Part shown: in pieces, positions 25,319-33,833 of the stretch
Numbering within the stretch: the first letter of the stretch is position 1
Layout: the number at the start of each line of letters is the position of its first letter
NCBI GenBank assembly: GCA_030426685.1
Contig: JAUHYC010000009.1
Coordinates: forward strand, 1-64,000
Reading direction: 5' to 3'
DNA: 64,000 bases
Origin: Alphaproteobacteria bacterium
Lineage (GTDB): Bacteria; Pseudomonadota; Alphaproteobacteria; Rhodobacterales; Rhodobacteraceae
Notes under the pieces: generated by a model
Told to the model about the DNA's origin: nothing
The model's input: the letters and a program-made list of their open reading frames with translations, nothing else
Database searches by the model: none
Program-made: the position numbers and the translations under genes

Positions 25319-26197
25319 TTACTTCTCTGATGGCTGTGGTTGCACGGGCAACGCACCCTTGAATGTCATAGTACGATAGGGGAACGGAATTTCGATCTCG
25401 GCCTTGTCCAGGGCAGATTTAACCGCGGAAATCACTTGGTCGCGCGATGCACGAATGTCGATTGGTTTTGATCCGGTCCACCATGTGATTTCAAAGTCGA
25501 CCGACGAGGATCCAAAGGCATGCGCGAACACCTGCACGTCGCGAAGGTCGTCGCGCACGCTCTCGACTGCGACCACGGCTTTTTCGATCGCCTGACGCGC
25601 TTCATCGACATCCTCGTCATAGGCAATTCCGCAGATAATGCTTGTTCGACGCAGCTCTTTGTCGGTACGCACCCTGACCGGGTTCTGAAATAGTTCATGG
25701 TTGGGCATAACAACCAGCTGCCCATCGGTCTGACGAATTCGGGTATCGCGAATGGTAATTTCTTCGACCTGGCCCTCGACACCTTCGCATTCCACATAAT
25801 CGCCGATCTCAAAGGGTTCGCGCAACAATACGAGTATACCGGCAAGGAAATTCTCGAACGTGTCCTTGAACGCAAACCCGATCGCAACCGAGCCGAGGCC
25901 AAGGGCGGTAATCGCCTTGCCCGGTGTAATTGTCGGGAAAACGACGGTAAGCGCGATAAGCAAGCCGGACATCCAAAGCCCTGTGCTGGCTATCATCCCA
26001 AGCACATCAATCAGATTCGTGCGCAGATGCATGCGGTGACCGAGCATGCGAATGACCGCGCGCACCACGGTGACAATGCCCCACATCAAAAGCAGAATAA
26101 CAACAGCAACAGCAATCCGGGGCGATGCCGCGACAAGAGTTTGATAATACGCGTGTAGCTGTTGTGTCAGTGTGTCGGTGATTTCGTCGCTGCCCAT
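25319..26197 (-). CDS. mscS: Small-conductance mechanosensitive channel (MscS family)
   Basis: 292 residues. Three hydrophobic helices (about 25-50, 65-90, 95-125) are followed by the MscS pore and beta domain: ALGLGSVAIGFAFKDTFENFLAGILVLLREPFEIGDYV, VEEITIRDTRIRQTDGQLVVMPN. It opens on membrane tension and releases solutes during osmotic downshock. A perfect EcfG promoter ends about 28 bp upstream of the start. Confidence 0.93.
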   Translation of the reverse strand: MGSDEITDTLTQQLHAYYQTLVAASPRIAVAVVILLLMWGIVTVVRAVIRMLGHRMHLRTNLIDVLGMIASTGLWMSGLLIALTVVFPTITPGKAITALGLGSVAIGFAFKDTFENFLAGILVLLREPFEIGDYVECEGVEGQVEEITIRDTRIRQTDGQLVVMPNHELFQNPVRVRTDKELRRTSIICGIAYDEDVDEARQAIEKAVVAVESVRDDLRDVQVFAHAFGSSSVDFEITWWTGSKPIDIRASRDQVISAVKSALDKAEIEIPFPYRTMTFKGALPVQPQPSEK

Positions 26198-26225
26198 CCA
26201 CTAGCCCTCAGGTGCCTGAAGAACA

Positions 26226-26250
26226 AACGCGCCCGGCGACATTTTGTTCC
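26226..26250 (-). promoter_or_regulatory. EcfG-type promoter of mscS
   Basis: On the minus strand GGAAC (26250-26246), 16-bp spacer, CGTT (26229-26226), a perfect consensus match. The transcript would start about 22 bp before the mscS ATG. Confidence 0.82.
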
Positions 26251-26354
26251 CCTGAAATTGCAGAGACAATCAGTGGCAAGGCGAGATCAAGTGGCAGTTG
26301 CGGCCGAGGTGTTGGTCGGGTTCAACAGCATTTACGCTATCGGTGTTCCACGAG

Positions 26355-26840
26355 TCAGTCTTGGTCAGAGATAACCTCGTCCTCAAAGTGCCGCACTGCA
26401 ACGATGATTATGACAGCCATCACGGTCGTCATAATCGCAATCGGCCATAGCCCCATGCCAATGGCCGTTCCCACCGCTGCCGCAAGCCACATGCTGGCCC
26501 CGGTTGTCAGTCCACGCACCTTGCCCTTGGCGAACACGACCACGCCGGCGGCTAGAAATGCAACGCCGCCGGTGATCGCTTGTAAAATTCTCGATGGATC
26601 GATCCCGACGCTGTCCTCAAAATCTGCCACTACGTCGATCAGGTAGAGCATGATCAGCGTGTAGACCGTCGCCGCCATCCCAACCAACATATGAGTACGC
26701 AGCCCGGCAGGTCTTGAGCGCAGCTCGCGTTCGTAACCGATGAGCCCGCATAGCAGGACACTTCCAATCAAACGCACACTCATGACGGTCCATGACATCG
26801 ACCATTCACTGGAAAACTCATCCGCCAGAACATCAAGCAT
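26355..26840 (-). CDS. MgtC/SapB family membrane protein
   Basis: 161 residues from ATG at 26840 (upstream AGAGGAAGG); a TTG at 26894 is possible but lacks a ribosome binding site. Motifs are typical: RLIGSVLLCGLIGYERELRSRPAGLRTHMLVGMAA and ILQAITGGVAFLAAGVVV, with four or five membrane segments. MgtC-like proteins modulate membrane energetics, such as F-ATPase activity, under Mg2+ limitation or stress. It carries a perfect EcfG promoter. Confidence 0.88.
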   Translation of the reverse strand: MLDVLADEFSSEWSMSWTVMSVRLIGSVLLCGLIGYERELRSRPAGLRTHMLVGMAATVYTLIMLYLIDVVADFEDSVGIDPSRILQAITGGVAFLAAGVVVFAKGKVRGLTTGASMWLAAAVGTAIGMGLWPIAIMTTVMAVIIIVAVRHFEDEVISDQD

Positions 26841-26923
26841 CGTACCCCAACCCTTCCTCTGCCCTCTGAATAGCCAAACCACTAAACCGACCAAGTGGCG
26901 AAAACTTCGGGGCTGTCTTGGAA

Positions 26924-26948
26924 AACGTCCCTAAAGCACTACGGTTCC
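26924..26948 (-). promoter_or_regulatory. EcfG-type promoter of the mgtC-like gene
   Basis: On the minus strand GGAAC (26948-26944), 16-bp spacer, CGTT (26927-26924): a perfect match. It lies back to back with a plus-strand candidate at 26964-26988. Confidence 0.8.
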
Positions 26949-26963
26949 AATCCCGGTGATTGG

Positions 26964-26988
26964 GGAACTTCTGCCGATCTAAGACATT
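26964..26988 (+). promoter_or_regulatory. EcfG-type promoter of the PLDc_N gene
   Basis: GGAAC (26964-26968), 16-bp spacer, CATT (26985-26988), 43 bp before the ATG at 27032. One mismatch in the -10. Confidence 0.5.
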
Positions 26989-27031
26989 GAGGTACCGCAG
27001 ACAATTGATGGCAACTCTGGAAGGAAACGAC

Positions 27032-27223
27032 ATGTTGGACATAACCGGACTGGGCGGACTACTGGTACTGATCCTGGATATCTGGGCAATCATCGCCATT
27101 GTCAGTTCAGCAGAATCGACAGGTAAAAAGGTATTGTGGGTGCTGCTTGTTCTCATTTTGCCTTTGATCGGTTTCATTATCTGGCTGATCGCAGGTCCGC
27201 GCGGTGGCAAAATGATCAAGTAG
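27032..27223 (+). CDS. PLDc_N domain membrane peptide (second copy)
   Basis: 63 residues, MLDITGLGGLLVLILDIWAI then WVLLVLILPLIGFIIWLIAGPR, nearly the same design as the peptide at 19582-19773. The start is chosen for GGAAGGAAACGAC upstream and because it matches the paralogue's N-terminus. Two transmembrane helices; function unknown. Confidence 0.82.
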   Translation: MLDITGLGGLLVLILDIWAIIAIVSSAESTGKKVLWVLLVLILPLIGFIIWLIAGPRGGKMIK

Positions 27224-27386
27224 CGAAATGTACTTTCTCAGACTTGGATTTGTAGCCGAAATATTTTGGCTGCCATACGAGGTTGCATTGTAGCCAAGCC
27301 TATTGAAGGCGACGACAATAGGCAGCGATACATCCACCCAGCAGAGCTTAGTGACGTTCAGCAACACTCTTTCGCAGGTTTTTCAG

Positions 27387-27411
27387 GGAACCTTTGGCCA
27401 AGCGCAGCGTT
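27387..27411 (+). promoter_or_regulatory. EcfG-type promoter of the CsbD gene
   Basis: GGAAC (27387-27391), 16-bp spacer, CGTT (27408-27411): a perfect match, about 50 bp before the ATG at 27462. Confidence 0.82.
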
Positions 27412-27461
27412 TCCGACCAATGACTGCCTGAATGGGGCGGTGCATAGAAAAGGAGATAGTT

Positions 27462-27659
27462 ATGAACTGGGATCAAATCGAAGGCAATTGGAAACAGATG
27501 AAAGGCAAGGCCAAAGAAAAGTGGGGCGAGTTGAGCGATGACGAACTTGATCGCGCAGAGGGCCGTCGCGAACAAATGATCGGGCTGCTGCAAGAGAAAT
27601 ACGGCCAGGCGCGCGAAGAAGCCGAGCGCCAGGTCGATGAGTGGTCGCGTACGATCTAA
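27462..27659 (+). CDS. CsbD family stress protein
   Basis: 65 residues, MNWDQIEGNWKQMKGKAKEK then WGELSDDELDRAEGRREQMIGLLQ. The family motif W-x-G-x-W-x-Q-x-K-G-x-x-K is complete. CsbD proteins are small, soluble and strongly induced by general stress sigma factors (sigma B in Bacillus, EcfG in alphaproteobacteria); their biochemical role is unknown. AAAAGGAGATAG precedes the start and a perfect EcfG promoter lies upstream. Confidence 0.92.
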   Translation: MNWDQIEGNWKQMKGKAKEKWGELSDDELDRAEGRREQMIGLLQEKYGQAREEAERQVDEWSRTI

Positions 27660-27911
27660 GTCCAGCTCTGCCGCTTTAAGAGACCGAGCAAGGGGAACGC
27701 CCCTTGCTCACCGTTATTCCCAACTTTTTAACACCGTATAACGTCTCACGCCTGCCGCATTTCGATGCAGGTCTGCATTCTCAGCCACAGTAATCAAGTT
27801 GACCCAAAGCGCGGTGCCAATCCGCGCTGGACGATTGCAACCCATTACACGAGTTCCGGGTGGGCATGGGTACTTTGCAGGGATTTTACAGTGAAATTTT
27901 TGCAGTCGCTG

Positions 27912-27936
27912 GGAACTTACCAGAGGCCGGGACGTT
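27912..27936 (+). promoter_or_regulatory. EcfG-type promoter of the PRC-barrel gene
   Basis: GGAAC (27912-27916), 16-bp spacer, CGTT (27933-27936): a perfect match, 43 bp before the ATG at 27980. The 250 bp between the CsbD stop and this promoter hold no gene that I recognise. Confidence 0.82.
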
Positions 27937-27979
27937 GGACAGACACGACATCTCACTAGCGAGCTGAAAGGAGTACAAA

Positions 27980-28804
27980 ATGAGAAAGTTCATGCTGTCC
28001 ACTGCGATCATCACCGCAACATCACTGCCCGCTTTGGGCCAAGGGACAGAGGGTATGTTCCGTACCCAAGCCGATCCGGCAGAAATCCACGCATCTGATT
28101 TCATCGGGATGCGGGTCTATCGGAGCGATGCCGCTGATGCTGACTCGTTCATGGGCATTCAAGACAACTGGGATGACATCGGCGAAATCAATGATGTGAT
28201 CCTCACGCGCGACGGAATGGTCGAGGCGGTACTCGTCGATATTGGTGGCTTTCTCGGTATCGGGGAAAATCAGGTCGCCGTCGATATGAGCGCGGTACGT
28301 TTTGTCTCGGACGACGAGACCACCGAGGACGAGAACGACTTTTTCCTTGTTCTGAACGCACCGCGTGACGCGTTGGAAACGGCACCGAAATACGGGGCGA
28401 TGGGCGGCGATGAAGCTGCTGCCACGGAAGGTGCAGAGGTCGCAACGCCGGTCGAAGAGACTGCATCTGAAAACGTGACACCGGATGTGCGTGTTCCCTT
28501 TCATCGCGAAGGTTACGCTCCTGTCCCGGAGGTGGACCTGACGGCTGAACGCCTGACTGGAGCCCCAGCCTATGACGCAAACGATGAATGGATCGGCGAG
28601 TTGTCCAAACTTGTCCTTTCCGACGATGGCAAGGTCAAATCCGTGGTCGTGGATGTCGGCGGCTTTCTGGGCATCGGAGAGAAACCGGTCGAATTGCAAC
28701 TGTCGGACATAGACATTCTTCAAATGGATGGCGGCTCGGACACGCGTGTCTACATTTCAATGACCAAGGAAGAAATGGAAGCCATGCCTAACTATGAAGG
28801 CTAA
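27980..28804 (+). CDS. Secreted double PRC-barrel protein
   Basis: 274 residues. A signal peptide (MRKFMLSTAIITATSLPALG) is followed by two PRC-barrel domains, each with the GGFLGIGE signature (LVDIGGFLGIGENQVAVDMS near 80; VVDVGGFLGIGEKPVELQLS near 220), joined by an acidic alanine-rich linker. PRC-barrel proteins occur in RNA-processing and photosystem contexts; periplasmic versions are frequent stress-induced proteins in alphaproteobacteria. AAAGGAG precedes the ATG. Confidence 0.88.
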   Translation: MRKFMLSTAIITATSLPALGQGTEGMFRTQADPAEIHASDFIGMRVYRSDAADADSFMGIQDNWDDIGEINDVILTRDGMVEAVLVDIGGFLGIGENQVAVDMSAVRFVSDDETTEDENDFFLVLNAPRDALETAPKYGAMGGDEAAATEGAEVATPVEETASENVTPDVRVPFHREGYAPVPEVDLTAERLTGAPAYDANDEWIGELSKLVLSDDGKVKSVVVDVGGFLGIGEKPVELQLSDIDILQMDGGSDTRVYISMTKEEMEAMPNYEG

Positions 28805-28826
28805 GCGGAACACTTTGAAACTTGGG

Positions 28827-28858
28827 AGGTCCGCCGGATGGCGGGCCTTCTTTGTCTT
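28827..28858 (+). terminator. Rho-independent terminator after the PRC-barrel gene
   Basis: AGGTCCGCC and GGCGGGCCT form a 9-bp stem with a G-T pair and 4-nt loop, followed by TCTTTGTCTTTT. It is 23 bp past the stop codon. Confidence 0.8.
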
Positions 28859-29077
28859 TTGAGTGCAAAATTCTTCTGACACGGTATCGTACAAACATCC
28901 TCTGATTATCATTCTTGGCCACTAGAATTCAAAGCTGGTGACAGGGTTCACAACGTTTGACGAAGGCGAGGCGAAGGGAAATCCGTCCTGGTCGCCGCGA
29001 TCGAAAGCCCATGCAACTTTTTTGTGTCCTGTGCGTTCACTTCACATTGTCAAATGGCACACGGGAAAGGACGCGTA

Positions 29078-30823
29078 ATGGGACCGAAAATCTTTAGATC
29101 AGCAACCGCGATGGTTATGATTGCGTCGCTCTCGGCACCTATGCAGGGGTTCGCGCAAGAGCAGGCCCAGGAAAAAGCTGGGTTTGATCTTCTGCAGATG
29201 AATCAGGATGAGATTGCCGAGTTGATTGAACGCTGTCGAAAACGGGCCGAGCGTCATAGGGGTGGCATAGCTGAAGGTGAACAACCCGAAAACCCCAAGG
29301 GAAAGTTTGCCTTATTCTGTAACTCTTATGGCGATGGCGCTTTCGACGACATACTCCCGGAAGGCTTGCAATCCAGCACGGTCTTTGAGGAGGGCTCTGC
29401 TGAAGAAAGTTCGACAGAGCTTGCTGATGAGTCTCCAAAGGAAAGCAGTGAAACGGCTGAATATCACGACAAACCAGCGGAAACTATTCCAGAGGTGCAA
29501 TCTGAACCAAGCATGCAAGCTTTGGATGAGCCCGTTGCAGAGCCCGAACTGCCTACGGATGAAGAAACAGCCGCGAATCAGCCTGAACAAACTGCGATCG
29601 GGGAAACAGCCGATGAGTCGAATGTAGCCGAGGAGCTTTCAGGGGGCGACGCGCCATCAAAGGACGGAGAGCCTGCGCAAAACCCTGAAATCGCGAAACT
29701 CGACAGCCAACAACAAGCTGATGCGCTCGCAGAGAATGAAAACACAAACTCGGTGGCCGCCGCCGCAACTTCTGGTGCCCAATACGAGGCGGAAGCCGAA
29801 GTGATCGAAGAAACGGTGACCGCGGAAATGGCGCGCAGTTCCGCCGAGGAGTTCGCCACCAAAGTGGATGAAACAGCCAAGGCCGAAGCGGTTACCGACG
29901 AAGCCGCGGAACAGGAAGACAAGGACAGCGGGCTTTCCAACCTGGAAAAAGCGGCCCTGCTGGGGCTTGGCGCGTTGGCGGTTGGGAAGCTTCTGAATTC
30001 AGGCGAAAAGGTAGTGTCCAATAGCGGCGACCGGGCGGTTGTGGAACAGAACGGACAATTTCGGGTTCTCAAAAATGATGATGCGCTCCTGCGTCAACCG
30101 GGCGCCAATGTGACAACCTATAGATTTGGGGATGGCTCAACCCGCACCGTTGTGACGAGAGAGAACGGTGTTGACGTTGAAACCATCCGGGCGGCGGACG
30201 GTCGGGTTCTACGACGCTCCAGGACGTTGCCGGATGGAAGCACCGTGGTTCTTTTTGATGATACACAGCGCGTCGAACAGGTTCAGATCAGTGAGTTGCC
30301 TCCACCTTCACCAACACGTGCGGTACGGACGACGAGCGAATCCATTTCGGCCGAGGAATTGGCATTGGCACTCGCCGGTCAGACGCAAGAAAAATTTGAC
30401 CGCCGCTTTTCGCTTGCCCAGATACGCAATATTGATGCCGTGCGACGCCTGGTACCAGAGATCAGTGTGGATCAGGTGACGTTCGACACAGGGTCTTCAG
30501 CCATTCAGCCGACCCAGGCTGAGGAACTGGCTGGATTGGGCAGCGCCCTGCGCAAAATGATTGACGCGAATCCGGCTGAGGTTTTTCTGATTGAGGGTCA
30601 CACGGATGCCGTCGGGGCCGCGGGTTTCAATCTTGCTCTGTCGGACCGTCGTGCGGAGACCGTCGCGTTGGCGCTGACCGAGTATTTTGACGTGCCACCC
30701 GAGAACATGGTTGTTCAGGGTTACGGCGAAGGAGATCTCGCTGTCCCGGTACTTGTTGCTGAACGCGCCAATCGCCGTGTGTCTGTCCGTCGCATAACAC
30801 CCCTTTTGCATACTGGCCAGTAA
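29078..30823 (+). CDS. OmpA-like protein with acidic N-terminal region
   Basis: 581 residues from ATG at 29078 (AAAGGACGCG upstream); the preceding residues of the open frame do not form part of the signal peptide. Signal peptide MGPKIFRSATAMVMIASLSA..GFAQ. Residues about 90-300 are low-complexity and Glu/Ala-rich. A hydrophobic patch (ALLGLGALAVGKLL) lies near 290. The C-terminal 120 residues are an OmpA/Pal peptidoglycan-binding domain (VTFDTGSSAIQP, IEGHTDAVGAAGFNLALSDRRAETV, GYGEGD). It may anchor envelope structure to peptidoglycan. No EcfG-type promoter is seen upstream. Confidence 0.85.
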   Translation: MGPKIFRSATAMVMIASLSAPMQGFAQEQAQEKAGFDLLQMNQDEIAELIERCRKRAERHRGGIAEGEQPENPKGKFALFCNSYGDGAFDDILPEGLQSSTVFEEGSAEESSTELADESPKESSETAEYHDKPAETIPEVQSEPSMQALDEPVAEPELPTDEETAANQPEQTAIGETADESNVAEELSGGDAPSKDGEPAQNPEIAKLDSQQQADALAENENTNSVAAAATSGAQYEAEAEVIEETVTAEMARSSAEEFATKVDETAKAEAVTDEAAEQEDKDSGLSNLEKAALLGLGALAVGKLLNSGEKVVSNSGDRAVVEQNGQFRVLKNDDALLRQPGANVTTYRFGDGSTRTVVTRENGVDVETIRAADGRVLRRSRTLPDGSTVVLFDDTQRVEQVQISELPPPSPTRAVRTTSESISAEELALALAGQTQEKFDRRFSLAQIRNIDAVRRLVPEISVDQVTFDTGSSAIQPTQAEELAGLGSALRKMIDANPAEVFLIEGHTDAVGAAGFNLALSDRRAETVALALTEYFDVPPENMVVQGYGEGDLAVPVLVAERANRRVSVRRITPLLHTGQ

Positions 30824-31054
30824 TTGATAACGACAGCCAGGATCAGAGCGAAAAATTGTTGAATCCGGTCGATGCGGTCGGAATTTGAAGCTATGATCGT
30901 GCGTTCCATCGATTGAGAGAAAGCCAGCGAATGACTGAAAACGCCTCAAACCAAGCGGTATGGCGTGAACTTGGCTGGGTCGCCGAAAATCGTGGCATTT
31001 CGGGTTGCCTTCCGGCAGTGGTGTAATGCATGTGCATTGGTGCGCAAGACGCCG

Positions 31055-31255
31055 AAACCGGCTGTAGAATGGTTGCATCACTACAAACACGACTGCACTC
31101 ATCAGGGTAAAACGTGTTGCGGCAGAACGCCGTTCCAGACCAAAATTGAGGGCAAAGATATCTGGAGGGAAAAGTTCCTGAACCAAACATGACCTGACAG
31201 ACGCCGCCGGAAAAACGGCCAACTGTCAGATCACATCGAGACTAATTCAGATCAT
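31055..31255 (+). pseudogene. C-terminal fragment and right end of an IS481-family element
   Basis: The plus strand reads KPAVEWLHHYKHDCTHQGKT then CCGRTPFQTKIEG and ends LNQT with a stop at 31190-31192; this is the C-terminus of IS481-family transposases (THQGK..CGRTP). The following sequence has an inverted repeat CTGACAG...CTGTCAG and a terminal CTAATTCAGATCA resembling the known end of such elements. The N-terminal part is absent. Upstream to 30824 nothing coding is recognised. Confidence 0.75.
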
Positions 31256-31473
31256 TTGGTTTTGAATCGGACCGGATCCGCCAACACCATATGGGCCAGG
31301 GGCATTCGCAAAGGCCGCGCAACAGGCCGAACACATATCAGTACCCGAACCGATGGTGTATTCATATCCAGGATGTGCAAGGTTCGAGCCAAACTGTCCA
31401 GTACTGTCTCGGTCAGTTTCATGATTTTGCAAGTTTCGTGCCCAGAGGTGGTAAGTCGCTCGATAAACAGTCG
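31256..31473. other. No confident gene
   Basis: About 220 bp between the IS481 end and the ABC ATPase stop codon. Small minus-strand frames (for example 31247-31432) exist without a family match. Confidence 0.4.
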
Positions 31474-32541
31474 TTACAAACGTTGTTCGCTCGCTGTTTC
31501 GAAAAGGTGCACCCGCTGCGGGTCAAATTTGAGCTCGATCTTGTCTCCGGGTGAGAACTCCACACGATCCTTGACCATGACCTGCAACCGATGTTGACCG
31601 TGCGCGCATTCAATAAGCGTTTCGCTTCCGGTCGGTTCGACAACGGCCACAGTAAAATTTGCGTCGCCGCCAGCATCAACAATCTCCAGGTGTTCAGGTC
31701 GAATTCCCAGAGTCGCATTCGCGCCCGGATCGGCACTATGCACATCTGGCAATGGCAACAGAACATCGTCGACCGAGAACTTTAGGCCACCATCGGTCTC
31801 CACCACGGAGCCTTCGAGAAAGTTCATCGAAGGTGCGCCTATGAAGCCAGCGACAAATTTGTTGGCGGGCTTGTCGTAGAGATGAAGCGGCGTTCCGACC
31901 TGCGCAATGAAACCGGATTTCATTACCACCACGCGGTCTGCCATCGTCATCGCCTCGATCTGATCGTGCGTGACGTAGATGGCAGTTGATTTCAGGCGTT
32001 GGTGAAGCTCTTTGATCTCCTTTCGCATCTGAATGCGCAGTTTGGCATCGAGATTTGAAAGGGGCTCGTCAAACAGGAATACCTGCGGATTCCGCACGAT
32101 CGCGCGCCCCATCGCGACGCGTTGCCGCTGACCACCCGAGAGCTGTTTTGGAAGCCGGTCCAACAGGTCTGTCAGGCCCAGTATCTCGCTGGCATTTGCC
32201 ACGCGCTCTTCGATTTCGTGTGGTTCGGTAGCGCGGATAGTCAGCGCAAAAGACAGATTGTCACGTACACTTATGTGCGGATAAAGAGCGTAGGATTGAA
32301 AAACCATGGCGATATCACGGTCTTTGGGTGCGACATCGGTAACATCCCGGTCGCCGATGCTGATTGTGCCGTGGGTTGGCTGTTCTAGTCCCGACACGAT
32401 CCTGAGAATGGTGGACTTTCCGCAGCCCGAAGGGCCGACCAGAACAATGAATTCCCCATCTGCGATGTCGAGATTCACCTCTTGCAGCACTTGGACGCTG
32501 CCAAAAAGCTTGTCCACATGGTCGATTTTGACGGTGGCCAT
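31474..32541 (-). CDS. Sugar ABC importer ATPase (UgpC/MalK type)
   Basis: 355 residues. Walker A GPSGCGKST (36-44), signature LSGGQRQRVAMGRAI, Walker B FLFDEPLSNLD, and the switch-loop YVTHDQIEAMTMADRVVVM; the C-terminal 110 residues are an OB-like TOBE regulatory domain. It powers the importer formed by the binding protein and two permeases encoded divergently from 33834. It follows the Gfo/Idh gene on the same strand. Confidence 0.9.
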   Translation of the reverse strand: MATVKIDHVDKLFGSVQVLQEVNLDIADGEFIVLVGPSGCGKSTILRIVSGLEQPTHGTISIGDRDVTDVAPKDRDIAMVFQSYALYPHISVRDNLSFALTIRATEPHEIEERVANASEILGLTDLLDRLPKQLSGGQRQRVAMGRAIVRNPQVFLFDEPLSNLDAKLRIQMRKEIKELHQRLKSTAIYVTHDQIEAMTMADRVVVMKSGFIAQVGTPLHLYDKPANKFVAGFIGAPSMNFLEGSVVETDGGLKFSVDDVLLPLPDVHSADPGANATLGIRPEHLEIVDAGGDANFTVAVVEPTGSETLIECAHGQHRLQVMVKDRVEFSPGDKIELKFDPQRVHLFETASEQRL

Positions 32542-32744
32542 TCGAATTTCTCCTCCTTCAAGCGGCGTGTTGGCCGTCTCTTGATGCGCCTTCCGGGACT
32601 TGCCTGGATCGCTTTGGTTTGCGTTTCTGTCTTCAGTTTTGCTCTGTTGTCAGCGTTGGACGACCGCGTCGCTTGACCGGCTACATTCACTCTGGGCGGG
32701 CATTTTATCTCCGAAGTAATGGCTGACCTTTTTGCACCCGATGT

Positions 32745-33713
32745 TCAGCAAAGGTCTATTGGCAAGCCTGTGCGCACGGATTGCTCTGCTGCACACGCCA
32801 TCTTAACCGCCGCAATGCCGTCATCGGCCGATACGGGCACAGCGGTGTCATTTAGTATTGAGGTCGCAAACGGACGACATTCCTCTGCTAGCGCAGTCGA
32901 AATCAGGGGCTGTCTGGTGCCGGTGGCGTTGTGTTTGACAGTCACCGAGTTCGCGAAGTCAAGATTGACTATGCCCTGGTCACCCGTGACATCGAGACGG
33001 AAATCAAACCCCGACGGGTGATTATCAGGAACAAACCAACCGCAGTGAAGACAGGCGATCACGCCATTGGCGAACCTGATTGTTGTGAATGTCTCATCTT
33101 CAACGCCAAATCCGTGCGTTACGCTGGTTGCGTTTTCGCAATAGATACGTGTTGGTTCACTATCTATGATCCAGCGAAGAGCATCGAAGTCATGAACGCC
33201 CAGAAAACCGAGAACTGATATTCGGCCAGCAATTCGTTTCGGTTGACTAATCACATTTGTCCTGCGTGCAAACACGCTCACCAATTGACCAAGCTCACCC
33301 GCAGCGACCTGTGTTTTTGCATAGTTATATTCGGGGAAAAACCGCAAGGTATGCCCGACCATCAGTTTGATGCCAGCCTTTTCGGCTGCCTCCTTTATCT
33401 TCTGCCCGTCCTGAACCGTTGCGCCGATTGGTTTTTCCACCAGGATGTGCTTGCCCGCCTGTGCCGCGTCCAAGCTTGGTTCGAGATGCAGTTCATCAGG
33501 GGTTGCAATGATAACCCCATCAATTGAGGCCTCGCTCAGGAGCTCGGCATGAGTGGAAAAGGTTTTGACACCAAGGCTTTCAGCTTGCTTGCGGGCATGT
33601 TCTGAAGGATCCGCCACCGCCACAAGGTCGGCTTCGGAAATTCCTGCCAAGGCATCCGAGTGTGCCCTTCCAATCTCGCCAAAGCCAATCAGTCCAAGTT
33701 TAGCGGGCTCCAT
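32745..33713 (-). CDS. Gfo/Idh/MocA family NAD(P)-dependent oxidoreductase
   Basis: 322 residues from ATG at 33713, chosen because GGAGG lies just upstream and the protein then begins MEPAKLGLIGFGEIGRAHSD, the Rossmann motif. The family EKPIGATVQDG motif (substrate-side lysine) occurs near 95. It probably oxidises a sugar, inositol or sugar acid brought in by the neighbouring importer. The ABC ATPase gene follows about 200 bp downstream. Confidence 0.85.
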   Translation of the reverse strand: MEPAKLGLIGFGEIGRAHSDALAGISEADLVAVADPSEHARKQAESLGVKTFSTHAELLSEASIDGVIIATPDELHLEPSLDAAQAGKHILVEKPIGATVQDGQKIKEAAEKAGIKLMVGHTLRFFPEYNYAKTQVAAGELGQLVSVFARRTNVISQPKRIAGRISVLGFLGVHDFDALRWIIDSEPTRIYCENATSVTHGFGVEDETFTTIRFANGVIACLHCGWFVPDNHPSGFDFRLDVTGDQGIVNLDFANSVTVKHNATGTRQPLISTALAEECRPFATSILNDTAVPVSADDGIAAVKMACAAEQSVRTGLPIDLC

Positions 33714-33751
33714 CGCCATCCTCCGCGTCAGTATCGAGGGCGACTCTAGCA

Positions 33752-33799
33752 TGACAATAAATTTTGACAATAACTAATAATAATGATAATAAATTGTCA
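33752..33799. promoter_or_regulatory. Operator-like TGACAAT repeats between divergent sugar genes
   Basis: Direct repeats TGACAATAAATTT (33752), TGACAATAACTAA (33765) and TGATAATAAATTGTCA (33784) lie between the Gfo/Idh and binding protein genes. The third is itself an imperfect palindrome. The first two are spaced exactly 13 bp. A likely binding region for one of the two RpiR regulators downstream (inference). Confidence 0.6.
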
Positions 33800-33833
33800 C
33801 ATCGGATTACCATCTGCCAACATGGAGGAAAAA

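Noticed and set aside
31247..31432. Minus-strand 61-codon frame with a CSACC motif
   Set aside because: No ribosome binding site or recognisable family; an overlapping frame of similar quality exists, so neither can be chosen.
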